DNA of 59,991 nucleotides from Chara braunii (Eukaryota; Streptophyta; Charophyceae; Charales; Characeae): NCBI GenBank assembly GCA_003427395.1, contig BFEA01000554.1, positions 775,030 to 835,020 of the forward strand, read 5' to 3'. Shown piece by piece: positions 22,328 to 32,815 of this stretch (position 1 is its first letter; each line of letters starts with the position of its first letter). The notes under the pieces were generated by a model. It saw only the letters and a program-made list of their open reading frames with translations, ran no database searches and was not told where the DNA came from. The position numbers and the translations under genes were made by a program.

Positions 22328-23586
22328 CAGAAATGATCGCTTTCCACTTGCTCCAGTTAATTCAGGGAAAAATTTCTTCCATTGTTTATTCCAGTTTCTT
22401 CTAAATTAATCTCCCACTCACTTAGGGCTTACTCAGACTAGCACTTTTTCACATATTTATGGACGGAATTGCCGCCAGATGCGTATAAATCCGACCGTAA
22501 ATGCGGTGAGGTACATTTGCGATAGTGGTAGTGTGAAGCAGCGACACGGATCCTCATCGCATTGAGCATAGACATCATCTGACCTGTCAATAGAACTATT
22601 ATTGTTATTATTGTTATTATTGTCAAGAAATAATGAATACTATTGAAATTTATCTCTAAATGATAGCAATTTCGTAGGTATTTCTGATCTACAGCATCTC
22701 ATATCTTCGCAGTCTTTAACTTTTTTTTTTAAGAGACAATCAATTAACTAAGTAATACAGAGCGTATGAGATTTGACTACATGCATTAGGTTATCTGACC
22801 AAGTTCCAGAAACTATGTAAAACAATGGTAATTGATTGTTTGAATTAGCAAAAAGGCTATAAATAGCTTGATTCCGTGAAAGAGGTTAATTAACTAAAAA
22901 ACGAATTAATCACTCACGAAGGATCATCATGATATTGAGTTACTATTGACGACGATACCTCATCGTCGAACACGATAACAAGTACACGACACCACGTTGA
23001 AAGGACTTAAGTTTTTTTTTTTTCCAAGTTGGCCTCGTCTACTTTTTTTTTTTTAATTGCACATCGTCGTTGATCTTGATCATAAGTGCACGTCATCTCT
23101 TTCATATAATTATGCCAATCGCTAATCATTGACGTGGAGAATGACCTTATGGCCTCAAGTAATGCGCGTCATAGCTCATCTTACTTATTCTAATCAAGGA
23201 GTCATAATTTACGTGTATGATGACCTCTTCATCTCACTGAATTTCACGTGATCGTTAACCTTGATTCGAGAATGCTTATTCGTAGTAATAGATTGTGTTC
23301 AGATTCACCACCAAAGTATGAACCTGTTGATCACATGTTTCTACTTAACTGACATCACAATTCGTAGTCATGACTCTCTCAGAGATAGGGGCGACATATG
23401 TGGATGGGAGAAGTGGAGGCCAACCGTGCCACTAACGAAGGGCATACAATCTGATAATTCACCGAGGTGTGCCTGCGTGGAATCACCCCTACATTCTATT
23501 AAGAAAGGTGCTAGACGTGGTGTATGTATGACCTAAGATCTCTCTCTCTCTCTCTCTCTCATCATTACGGTATTAACCGTACATTC

Positions 23587-23623
<37 letters not shown>

Positions 23624-23625
<2 letters not shown>

Positions 23626-23789
23626 TCAAATAGAACTGCCCGGTAAACCGTAGGCAGAGAGGGAGAAGAGGACAACAAACGAGGGGCTGTGACAAACTGT
23701 TTCGTCGGAGTTTCACCGACTCATCAGGAGGCTNAGACTATATCATTGAATCTCGACTGTTCAATGAGGTCACTGTATCTATTAATAAT
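23624..23789 (-). repeat. Hammerhead-bearing repeat, most complete copy
   Basis: Includes the conserved 65-bp segment also found at 16627 and 31190, the ribozyme core, and a flank (AGACTATATCATTGAATCTC) that recurs at 48154 and 48247. An (AT)n tract precedes it. An unread base at 23734 marks a possible contig join. Confidence 0.7.
23691..23727 (-). ncRNA. Hammerhead ribozyme core (minimal stem III type)
   Basis: The minus strand reads CTGATGA (23727-23721). Stem II is GTCGG/CCGAC (23720-23716 with 23708-23704) closing loop TGAAACT. GAAAC follows at 23703-23699. A 3-bp stem III, ACA/TGT, encloses GTT. The cleavage C is at 23691 in a GTC context. All conserved core bases are present. A very short stem III is the form described in Penelope-like retroelements, where dimers are the active species. 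Stem I cannot be formed from the assembled flanks, which change at the N at 23734. Confidence 0.6.
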
Positions 23790-24524
23790 CTAGGTTACCA
23801 GTCGGGCCACCCAGGTCCCGGGTGACCTGTCCGTGCAAGGATTAACTATAAATAGCTTGATTCCGTGAAAGAGGTTGATTAACTAAAAAACGAATTAATC
23901 ACTCACGAAGGATCATTATGATATTGAGTTACTATTGACGACAATACCTCATCGTCGGACACGATAGCAAGTACACAACACCACGTTGATAGTACTTAAG
24001 TCTTTTTTTTTTTCCAAGTCGGCCACGTCTGCTTTTTTTTTTTAATTGCACGTCGTCGTTGATCTTAACCATAAATGCACGTCATCTCTTTCATATAATT
24101 ATGCCAATCGCTAATCATTGACGTGGAGAATGACCTTATGGCCTCAAGTAATGCGCGTCATAGCTCATCTTACTGATTCTAATCAAGGAGTCATAATTTA
24201 CGTGTATGATAACCTCATCATCTCACTGAATTTCGCGCGATCGTTAACCTTGATTCGAAAATGCTTATTCGTAGTGATAGATTGTGTTCAGATTCATCAC
24301 CAAAGCGTGAACCTGTTGATCACATGTTTCTAGTTAACTGACATCACAATTCGTAGTCATGACTCTCTCAGAGATAGGGGCGACATATGTGGATGGGAGA
24401 AGGGGAGACCAACCGTGTTACTGACGAAGGGCATGCAATCTGATAATTCACCGAGGTGTGCCTTCGCGGAATCACCCCTACATTCTATTCAGAAAGGTGC
24501 TAGACGTGGTGAATGTATGACCTA

Positions 24525-24530
<6 letters not shown>

Positions 24531-24573
<43 letters not shown>
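24531..24573. repeat. (CT)n microsatellite
   Basis: About 20 CT units with one GTCT interruption. The shorter partner at 23539-23562 occupies the same place in the other direct copy. Confidence 0.95.
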
Positions 24574-24577
<4 letters not shown>

Positions 24578-24804
24578 ATCATTACGGTATTAACCGTACA
24601 TTCCGGATATATATGTATAATATTTGACGTGCGCAAATCATCCGTAGTGTTTGTAAATTGTCTGTGGTAATTCGAAACACACTAAGCAATAGGGAAAACA
24701 ATCGACTGCACGAGGATATATTAATCCCTTAGGAGCAATTATTCGCATTATCATTATCATTATTATTATTATTGTTATTACTAAATTAATTTCAATTGAT
24801 CCTG

Positions 24805-24930
24805 ATGGATGTGCGTCGAAGTATGGAGTCAGACAGCGTCATCGAGATAAGTGCGCTCGGTCGGTCTGCGCAGCTGGGTGACCTCTACAATATACGAAGG
24901 GACAGGTTCTGTATTTCGTGTATGGTAGGT
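24805..24930 (+). pseudogene. Stonustoxin-like (SNTX) N-terminal domain, first segment
   Basis: A plus frame from ATG includes IEISALGRSAQLGDLYNIRR. The ALGR..QLG.LY..R.D pattern is the signature at the start of the SNTX/verrucotoxin-like domain found in fish venom proteins and many non-toxic proteins of other eukaryotes. A donor-like ATG|GTAGGT follows near 24930, and beyond it the frame loses similarity. The next recognisable segment of the domain is at 27372, across the inserted block. The role in this organism is unknown, and the family name does not imply a toxin. Confidence 0.5.
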
Positions 24931-26011
24931 GACAGGCTATCGCTCGCCACGTGTCCGAACATACTTCCTCGCGGCCTGTTCAGATCCCGTCCGATAGAAG
25001 TGATGGTTATCTAGCCTTATGATGCAATAATGTTTTATCACACATACGATATACGTATAACCAGCGTACGGTTCGCAACGGCTATGGCGTTGATGTAGGC
25101 TTAATACACCATCGAGCTAAATATTTGGGAACCATCGTGTGAACACCAACGATATCACTGCAATCGAGTAACGGACATGATATAGGTAAGCTAAACACAG
25201 AAAGGAAACTACGACCTATTTGCGCAAGATAACCTTTACCTTTAACAACTACATAGAATAACTATAATCTTTTTCATTAAATTTGTTTAACATAATTTAG
25301 GAATTTTTTAACAAAAAAAGGGGCATTACCGACTGTTCGGCTTGCATATTTACCATTCGAATTATACTGTCTTAGTTTCTAACGACTTAATTATTTCGGA
25401 ATTCAAAAATACCCTTTAACGAACCCGGATAACAGGATAAACAGTTAAATTATATCCATTAAATGTATAAATAACACCGATTCTTTACAGTTGCATAAAA
25501 ATAACTAAAAAATGCAAAAAAAAAACACATGCACACCCTTTATATTATCTGCCATAAAACACTAATAGAGCAATAAAAAACACAAGAACACCCAATACGT
25601 GCAAGTATTCAAAGCCCACGAACGTACGAATGGATCGCAATGAACATGCAAATGAATCCCCCAGCTGTGTTTTACACACTAAGAACAAGATTTCCCCGCC
25701 GTTTTAACGTCTTGACAAAATTATATTTGCAAAAAGCCGGTCGTATACACGAAAATCTTACAACTGCTAGCAAACAAACCTTGTATGTCAGAGTGATCCG
25801 AACCCCCCCAAAAATTTTCTCTTGATTGTCAACTTCCCCCAAAAAGTTTCGACACTTATTGTCGTACCGAGAACAACACTCAAATGAAGCGAACACATTA
25901 CAGAAAAGATGACACCTCTCCCAAACAGGGTTATCTGTAGGATAGCTCGACTCTTCACACGATACGAAGAAAGGAACACCTTATCCTTCTTCAACAAAAC
26001 CTCAACCCCCT

Positions 26012-26455
26012 TCACCACATGTAGTTATCGGATATCTGTAACACCCTACGCATATGGCGTCGCTCACACAAAGGTACCTCGAAAATGACCGCCCACTCCA
26101 CAAAATCGATCTGCTTCTCTGCATGCTCATGCAGCAGATCACTCGTAACCAGTCCCAGCATCTCCTCTAACACATCCATCCCCGCACTTGGCGCCTCATC
26201 TGGTACTAGGTTAGATGCCTTCGTCACAAAAACAGTCACGTCAGACAATAACCCATCCATATAGCCCAAGCCCACGCATAACTTAAGTGCCAGCTGCCCA
26301 TCCACCGTTACTCGATAATGCCGCACAGACTCACTAATTACCCGCAAGTTAAGTCTGAAATCCTTTCCTTCGCCATCTCCACGGCGATGATGCAGCTCCT
26401 GCACTTGAATCGCCTTCCCTAGTATATCCCCCACACATGTGATCACAACGTCCAT
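26012..26455 (-). CDS. 147-residue protein, unknown, inside the 23-bp-bounded block
   Basis: From ATG at 26455 (MDVVITCVGDILGKA) the minus strand is open for 147 codons to TGA at 26012. Composition is globular: alternating hydrophobic and charged residues, no low complexity, with DVTVFVTKASNLVPDE and LLHEHAEKQIDFVEWA as characteristic stretches. In the same frame a stop lies about 35 bp upstream of the ATG. A second open frame begins within a few bases of its stop (26018-25788), in another frame. No family is recognised. It is the best coding candidate in the block. Confidence 0.5.
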   Translation of the reverse strand: MDVVITCVGDILGKAIQVQELHHRRGDGEGKDFRLNLRVISESVRHYRVTVDGQLALKLCVGLGYMDGLLSDVTVFVTKASNLVPDEAPSAGMDVLEEMLGLVTSDLLHEHAEKQIDFVEWAVIFEVPLCERRHMRRVLQISDNYMW

Positions 26456-26505
26456 AGCTGACGCAGAAAACCTCCCACGCGAGAGAATTCGTTACCAACG
26501 ATATG

Positions 26506-26651
26506 AATCCTTCGCCTCATAACACACACCCCGCTAGCGCCTGCTATCCTCACTAATCGCTCTTCCATCACAGTGCTATCACATGCCCCACACGCAGGTA
26601 AACCTCTTGCTCCCACTGCTCTCACACCCCCAAGAAAACCACCCCACTGAA
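26506..26651 (-). repeat. Cys-containing module, copy 1
   Basis: About 145 bp nearly identical to 27079-27225. The minus frame in both reads RAVGARGLPACGACDS. The few differences are mostly amino-acid changes and leave the frame open. Confidence 0.7.
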
Positions 26652-26942
26652 ACCCCCCCCGCGCCCGCCGCTAGTACTTCGTAGCCTTATCCACGCACAT
26701 CATACCGCGACAACATTACACCCACGTGAAGATAACCCGAATCTGTGCGAGCATACCGCCGATACAGTTCTCATACAGCGCACTACACCACTGCATAATG
26801 ATACATACTAGCAAACTTCTATTTATAGCTCACACGGTGGTTCCATGACCTTGCACCACAAGACAGTTAATAACAATTATACCTCTATAAGACTTAAGAG
26901 TTCATCGAACAACAATACCCAAAGTTCTATATAATAAAATTA

Positions 26943-27197
26943 TTAAAAAACCCCGCATATGACGCATCTCCTACAATACTCGGACCCAAAATACCGGTTA
27001 CACTGCATACACCACCTCCTACTCCGCACCAAATCAAAAAACCCGTACACCCTGTCAAAATTAAACCTCCCCAAAAAAAACCTTCGCCTCAGAACACACA
27101 CCCCGCTAACGCCTGCTATCCTCACTAATCGCTCTTCCTTCACACCGCTATCACATGCCCCACACGCAGGTAAACCTCTTGCTCCCACTGCTCTCAC
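26943..27197 (-). CDS. Cysteine-rich open frame, module copy 2
   Basis: An 84-codon minus frame carries the ACGAC module and then a C-terminal CMQC...C..C..C cluster (RRWCMQCNRYFGSEYCRRC) of zinc-binding type. Only a GTG start is visible, so this may be an exon or a fragment. It shares its first half with the frame at 26625-26506. The family is not recognised. Confidence 0.35.
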   Translation of the reverse strand: MRAVGARGLPACGACDSGVKEERLVRIAGVSGVCVLRRRFFLGRFNFDRVYGFFDLVRSRRWCMQCNRYFGSEYCRRCVICGVF

Positions 27198-27371
27198 ACC
27201 CCCAAGAAAACCACCCCACTGAAAACCCCTTCTGCAATCGTAATACGTACGTTAAAATACCCCGAACACCTACAGCAGCACTACCTAGCTGGCAAAAAGA
27301 ACTAAATACGCAAATAACCACCCCCTAATACATTTAAAATGATGTACAAGTGATGGTTATCTAGCCTTATC

Positions 27372-27570
27372 TTGGCCGTCCATCCGGCTCAACTAAAGTT
27401 GAGCATCTTAGCCGGTCTCTTCGAGCCCGAGGCGTTTGTCGAGTGCCATCGAGATTTGGGAAATAGAGACGGACCGATGAGCACCTCTGCTGCGCAACCA
27501 GCCCTCAAGGCCACTCTCTTCTGCAAAGTCACTTCAAGCGAGCACGTGCTGTACTTCTGCTCCTTCCCTC
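27372..27570 (+). pseudogene. SNTX-like N-terminal domain, second segment
   Basis: Directly after the 23-bp repeat the frame reads AQLKLSILAGLFEPEAF and further on ALKATLFCKVTSSEHV. This matches the part of the domain that follows the ALGR motif by about 45 residues in the family. Subtracting the inserted block gives about that distance, but in a different frame, so an intron or a frameshift intervenes. After 27570 the sequence becomes T-rich non-coding. Confidence 0.5.
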
Positions 27571-28270
27571 AGGACCTAAATGTTTTTATTTTTTTTACTA
27601 TTTTTTTTAATTATTTTTTTTTGCCCGCTTTGTTTTTTTTTTTTTATAGTAATTTTGTTTTTGTTTTTCCCGTGCTTTCTGGGCGACAGGGGCCGCACTG
27701 ATACACGACTGATGAATCCAGTGAACTTAGTCGCCTGCTTGTCTGGGCCTACCCCGCCGTCCTCCAAACAAAACGCACCCTGATAATGAATGTATACAAG
27801 CCAACTTTCCGGTCCGGTACANCCATAATGGGGGTTGGCCATTGCTACCCGCCCCGCATCCCCGCGCAAGGATGACACAAAAGAAAGATAGTTGGTAACC
27901 ACGATGCTGCGGATCAAGTGCATCTGCCAAACTATCATTCATCTTTCCTCTCTCTCTCTCTCCCCCCATGCTACCCGCCCCCCACCCCCTCTACCTCCTT
28001 TCTTCCCCCCTCTCCCCCCCGTATGCCTCTCCCCTTTTTCTGTGAATCGTCTATCTGCCCAGCGCGTCTGTCAATCACCTTTCTTTCTCGAGCGCTGACT
28101 TACAGCTGCGGCGAGGTCCCACTAGTAAAGAGGATCACGTCCTCCAATATTACTGTTCCATCCTTTTCAATATGCCCCTACCGGTACCGGTGCCAAATTT
28201 CCAGTTTGCCCCTAGTACAGGCACAAGAATTTTCCATATGCGCCTACTGGTGGTACCGTGGATCTTTTCG

Positions 28271-28273
<3 letters not shown>

Positions 28274-28310
<37 letters not shown>

Positions 28311-28340
28311 GAGGGAGAGAGGGAGAGAGAGAGAGAGAGA
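28274..28340. repeat. (GT)n(GA)n compound microsatellite
   Basis: Identical copy at 32779-32845 in unit B. Confidence 0.95.
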
Positions 28341-29282
28341 ACGGGTAAGTCTCCAACCTTGCAGCTGGCCTCATGGTACCATCGATAGGATGAGCTCGGC
28401 GGACATCCAAGGCAGGGGTGGGTCGCAGTAGCTGAAGAATGCACTACAGGGTGGATTGCANCAGTGGATACCAGATGGAGTGCAACCCTTTTTTTTGTGC
28501 GGCGGCCTGGAAACTGGACATGTTGATCACCTTTTACAGTTTTACCCTCATTCTCATCTGTTTGAGTTCAATGCCAAAAAAGTCAGATACACAGAGCTTT
28601 TGTTCCGCTGCTAGGGTGAGGGTTCGAATCTCTTTTTATGCTCGTCAACTTTGCTGTATGCTGTGCGCATGTCCAAACCAGGTATATGTCTGCGTGCACA
28701 GTCTAAGTTCATACTCGNCATTTTATCAGATGATTGCAGTGATGTGTTGATCATCTTTCACCCTCTTTAGCTATNTGTGGGATGCATGATCAATAACCCT
28801 CAGGCCTGATTTTTTTTATTTCAGTGTGCTGCCTCGTTGGGGGATGGAGTGACCGCCTTGCTAAATGAGAGTTAAAAATGATACTACCATCTTCGAGTGG
28901 ATGATTGAGGAGGAGTTGAGGGTTAAGAGGGAAGGAAGGAAGCAGGGTGGAGGTATATATTCGTTTGTGTTCTTTTCGTGTGCATGGTGGGGGAATGACT
29001 GAAACTTTTGGTTTGTGGGGTCTTTACAAACTGCGCCTGTCGAATTTGGGGAATGTGTTGTAGGTCATTCGTTAGAGTGAGCTGCTCAGTGTTCTAGAAG
29101 GGCAGAGGGAATTTTGTAGTGGTGGTCAGATGATTTCGTCTGCACCTGCAGTTGGGTCTATTGTATGGTGAGAGTTCAGTAGGGGTTGAATTATCAGGGT
29201 GCCCCTGGGTGGGAGTCCCACTTTCAATGAGAACCTTATGTCTTGACTTTTTTTTTCCCAAAATTCTTCTGTGTTTTTGCAG

Positions 29283-29750
29283 AAAACTTTTGAAAGGATG
29301 TTTGAATGTCTTCAGGAGAATGTAAATCCTGAACTCATTGCTTTTGAGGATAAACTTGCGACAATTTTTGGGAAAATGGATTTGTGTCATAAGCAAGCAC
29401 AGGTTGGAGTATAACTTGATAGATCTAGTCTATTGAGTCTGAAACAAGGAGGGAAATGGGAGATGCGAACGGTTCAAAATCCTTTTCCACATCTTAAGCG
29501 CACACATGTCATCTTCAGTGGATACATACAACCAGAGAGATTTCAAATGCTTTACGCAAACAATGCTGATGGGTTAATGAACCGCTTTCAGATTTTCATT
29601 CCATAAGTTTTCTAAGACAGTTATGCTTCACCAGTAAATGGACCGAATCGATTACGCCATGTCACGAAATCAGGTCAAGACAATCCGATCATCGACGACT
29701 TAGATGAACATTTGTCTGTGCCAAGTGACGCAACTATCCACCTTGCTGAG
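29283..29750 (+). pseudogene. DUF3987-type central exon, unit A, three stops
   Basis: The exon of 468 bp opens after TTTTTGCAG and ends GAG|GTAAGT. It encodes FERMFECLQENVNPELIAFE, then LSLKQGGKWEM and HVIFSGYIQPERFQMLYAN, then LMNRFQIFIP. This order (sensor region, GG.W core, GxxQPxR helix, GLxNRF) is that of DUF3987 ATPases. In-frame TAA codons at 29412, 29604 and 29613 disable it. Unit B has Ns, AAA and TTG at those places. Confidence 0.7.
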
Positions 29751-30188
29751 GTAAGTCCTTCGCTTTACTTGGTGACTATATCTTTGCAAACTGTCTTCTG
29801 TTTATTTGCTGAATTATTTATTGGACTCCAAAGTGTGTTCAAACATGTGTTGAAATTTACACGTGCGTGTTTGACTCTGTCTGGCTCTGTTTCAAGGCCG
29901 CTTGATTCTGTTTTTCAATCTTTTTTTAATCTGTTTGAGTTTGTCTTGAGTCATCAGACGTAAACCAGACAAACATTCCAAACGGAACATTCCCCCTAAT
30001 AGTGCCAGATGCACTCCCACCAAGGCATGACCGATTCTTTGACACTAGTTAGAGGTGTTTGCATAGGTACGTCACTTTCAAAAGAAAAGGAAAAAAGGCA
30101 TACAAAAGGAGAAAGTAAACATGCCACAAAACTGATTGCATGTCTCTTACATAGTCTGATGCAACTTTTTTTTCTTTCCCCTTTTTCA

Positions 30189-30419
30189 CTAGGGCACCAG
30201 AGTGGCCCGGAACAAGTTGCCCGGCTGGGCAAAAAAAAAATAAAAAAAATGGTAAAGAAGTTGGGTATGATCTTGAAGGACAAGTTGTTCACTTTTTTTT
30301 TTTTGCAATCTATTTTGAAATTTTTAGGATTTGTTTTTTCCTAGGACCTTTCATGACCCTTCCACGGTCGGGACGCCACGAAAAGTAAGGAGACCCGCGC
30401 GGCGCAGCTGGTAGCCTAG
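30189..30419. mobile_element. CTAGGCTACCAG-family MITE (hAT-like)
   Basis: The ends are CTAGGGCACCAG and CTGGTAGCCTAG. The 8-bp flanks CTTTTTCA and CTTTTTTA agree at 7 of 8. The A/T-rich interior has the family motif TGGTAAAGAAGTTGG. Confidence 0.7.
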
Positions 30420-30560
30420 CTTTTTTATCTCTTTTTTTGTTGCCTCAGAACTTACTGGCAAGAACAGTTGTCGATTTTGCTGGTCCTTGAGCTCAAATAG
30501 ATTTGTCATTTTAGTTTTGGGATCAGAAGCATGGTGTAGTCAATTCTATTTTGTTACTAT

Positions 30561-30564
<4 letters not shown>

Positions 30565-30607
<43 letters not shown>
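30565..30607. repeat. (AT)n microsatellite
   Basis: About 21 AT units in unit A only. The segment around it is absent from unit B. Confidence 0.95.
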
Positions 30608-30612
<5 letters not shown>

Positions 30613-31183
30613 GAAGCTTGTGGTTCTGCCTTTTATTTTTGGGAGTGTCAGTCGAGTTCCTATTCCAGTGCAGAGGACAACATTGATTACTTCCTGGTGG
30701 AAGGATGTACGAGCCCTCACCCTTGCCTACATTACCCTAGTTGAACTACTTCTAGCAGATCAGAAGCCCTGCCCTGCTGTCTAACGACAAGGGAATTAAG
30801 CGTATCTTGCAGTCCTGCTCCTGTCAGCTGCGGGGCCTGTCAGATTGCATTGAGTTGCTAGAGCCTAGATCCTATAAGGGCTGCTGTTATCTGTCAGGGT
30901 TTCTGAAACCCTGAACTTTTGCGGCCCTATCTAATAATCATGGCCTTATCGTCTATCCCTATGCTGCCTATCTACTTTTGGTCTTTCTGTCCATTGTTTG
31001 TCTCACCCAGTCTGCACAGTTTGTAGCTATTTTAACCTACTTGTCCTGTTGGCCTAGCTCAAAACCTAAACCCTAGGACATTCTATCTCTGACCTTAACA
31101 AAAGATCTTGGTCCTTGCGTATGCTAAGCTACCAGAGTGGCGCGGAACCACTTGCTCGACTGTTTATATATATATATATAAAC

Positions 31184-31260
31184 AGTTTGTCACAACCCCT
31201 CGTTTGTTGTCCTCTTCTCTCTCTCTGCCTACGGTTTCCTGGGCAGTTCTATTTGTGACG

Positions 31261-31262
<2 letters not shown>
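31184..31262 (+). repeat. Hammerhead-associated repeat, truncated, plus orientation
   Basis: ACAGTTTGTCACAACCCC, the stem III and cleavage region, is followed by CTCGTTTGTTGTCC..CTGCCTACGGTTT, the reverse of 23624-23690. CTGATGA and stem II are missing, replaced by (TA)n. Confidence 0.75.
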
Positions 31263-31291
<29 letters not shown>

Positions 31292-31391
31292 TGTTTTTTG
31301 TTTTTAATTTGGTACAAAAAATTGATATGATCCTTTGCCAAAAGTTGTTCAATTTATTTTTCCGTGTAACATAGTTTTTTTCAGACTTTTT

Positions 31392-31796
31392 CTAGGCTAC
31401 CAGAGTAACCCCGGGTCACTTGCCCGACCGACCAAAAATATATATATATATATATATATTCTATTTGACGATATATATATATATATATTTATATATTTTT
31501 AGAGTTTTATTTTAAATTTGGTAAAGAATTTTGATGTGATCCAAGGGCAAAAGTTGTTAAGTTTATTTTTTTGCATAACATAGTTATTTTTCGGATTTTT
31601 TGGAATTTATTTTATTAATTTTATTTTTTTTTGTTGCGACCTTCCCTAGTCCTTGGACTGGCCACCCGAGAACCAGGCCGCCCGGCGCGTAGCCTATGAA
31701 TTTTTGGAATTTTTTTATTGGGACCTTCCTTCGCCCTTTCACGATCGGGCCGCCCTGAAAAACGAGGTGACCCGGGCAGTCCGACTGGTAGCCTAC
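31392..31796. mobile_element. CTAGGCTACCAG-family copy with two right ends
   Basis: Left end at 31392. A right-end block at 31632-31695 (CCTAGTCCTTGGACTGGCC..GTAGCCTA) is followed by a second right-end block ending 31795, so two copies are nested or fused. Confidence 0.7.
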
Positions 31797-31889
31797 GCTA
31801 TAAGTCAAAATTTAATTCAATTCAATACAAAACTTTCTTTCACTTTTGCACTCTGTATTTTTGCTTTACTTTTGTCTAAATTTATGCAG

Positions 31890-32058
31890 CTGTTCACACG
31901 TATTTGGTTCATACACCATGATTTTGAGAACTTTGGCTTATCTGGAAAGCATTCGTACTGGATCGAGGATCGTGCACTTGATAATTTTATACTGGAATAT
32001 AACCATGTCCAGAGGGTCTTGCGAAGCATGTACAGAAGACATTGTCTCGGGAAATGAG
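31890..32058 (+). pseudogene. DUF3987-type exon, unit A, one stop
   Basis: After TTTATGCAG the exon reads LFTRIWFIHHDFENFGLSG and SYWIEDRALDNFILEYNH, then a TGA at 32055 next to the donor G|GTATGAC. Unit B (35305-35473) has GGA there and is open. It is the helical C-terminal part of the ATPase region. Confidence 0.65.
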
Positions 32059-32775
32059 GTATGACATCTTTTTTTTTTTTTAATATTCTAAACTTCAGTT
32101 TGTAGTAAAGGTTGCATCTTAGGCCTCAGGAAATGTCTGTTCTTGTACTCAACCATTTGCGATATCAGAGGATTGTGAAGACCACAAAAAATAGTCCCCT
32201 GCAGGTGCCATCATTCCCNAATCCAGTGAACTTAGTCGCCTGCTTGTCTGGGCCTACCCCGCCGTCCTCCAAACAAAACGCACCCTGATAATGAATGTAT
32301 ACAAGCCAACTTTCCGGTCCGGTACANCCATAATGGGGGTTGGCCATTGCTACCCGCCCCGCATCCCCGCGCAAGGATGACACAAAAGAAAGATAGTTGG
32401 TAACCACGATGCTGCGGATCAAGTGCATCTGCCAAACTATCATTCATCTTTCCTCTCTCTCTCTCTCCCCCCATGCTACCCGCCCCCCACCCCCTCTACC
32501 TCCTTTCTTCCCCCCTCTCCCCCCCGTATGCCTCTCCCCTTTTTCTGTGAATCGTCTATCTGCCCAGCGCGTCTGTCAATCACCTTTCTTTCTCGAGCGC
32601 TGACTTACAGCTGCGGCGAGGTCCCACTAGTAAAGAGGATCACGTCCTCCAATATTACTGTTCCATCCTTTTCAATATGCCCCTACCGGTACCGGTGCCA
32701 AATTTCCAGTTTGCCCCTAGTACAGGCACAAGAATTTTCCATATGCGCCTACTGGTGGTACCGTGGATCTTTTCG

Positions 32776-32815
<40 letters not shown>

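Larger units (their letters stand above)
22857..24604 (+). repeat. Two direct copies of a 0.75-kb block
   Basis: 22857-23591 and 23846-24604 align throughout (offset 989 at the start) with about 94% identity, from CTATAAATAGCTTGATTCCG to ATTAACCGTACATTCC. Short indels and different CT-repeat lengths separate the copies. The 250-bp spacer holds the (AT)n tract, the hammerhead repeat and a piece of the CTAGGCTACCAG family. No convincing coding frame is shared. Confidence 0.8.
24998..27370. mobile_element. 2.35-kb block bounded by a perfect 23-bp direct repeat
   Basis: 24998-25020 equals 27348-27370 exactly, ending TTATCTAGCCTTAT. The enclosed DNA differs from its surroundings: no microsatellites, many C-runs on plus, and a series of minus-strand open frames. 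Its ends show no clear inverted repeat. It lies between two segments of an SNTX-like domain, so it is either an insertion with a long target duplication, a recombination product, or a contig mis-join over a k-mer-sized overlap. Confidence 0.55.
27716..32220 (+). repeat. Tandem duplication, unit A (4,505 bp)
   Basis: Matches the sequence starting 4,505 bp downstream. 27716 to about 29100 is essentially identical to unit B, including four unread bases at the same places. From 29100 to 30330 the units differ by a few percent. From about 31430 the match resumes with an offset of 3,415. Confidence 0.95.

Noticed and set aside
24805-27570. Joining the two SNTX-like segments into one protein
   Set aside because: The frames differ across the block and an intron or frameshift must intervene, so no restored product was drawn up.
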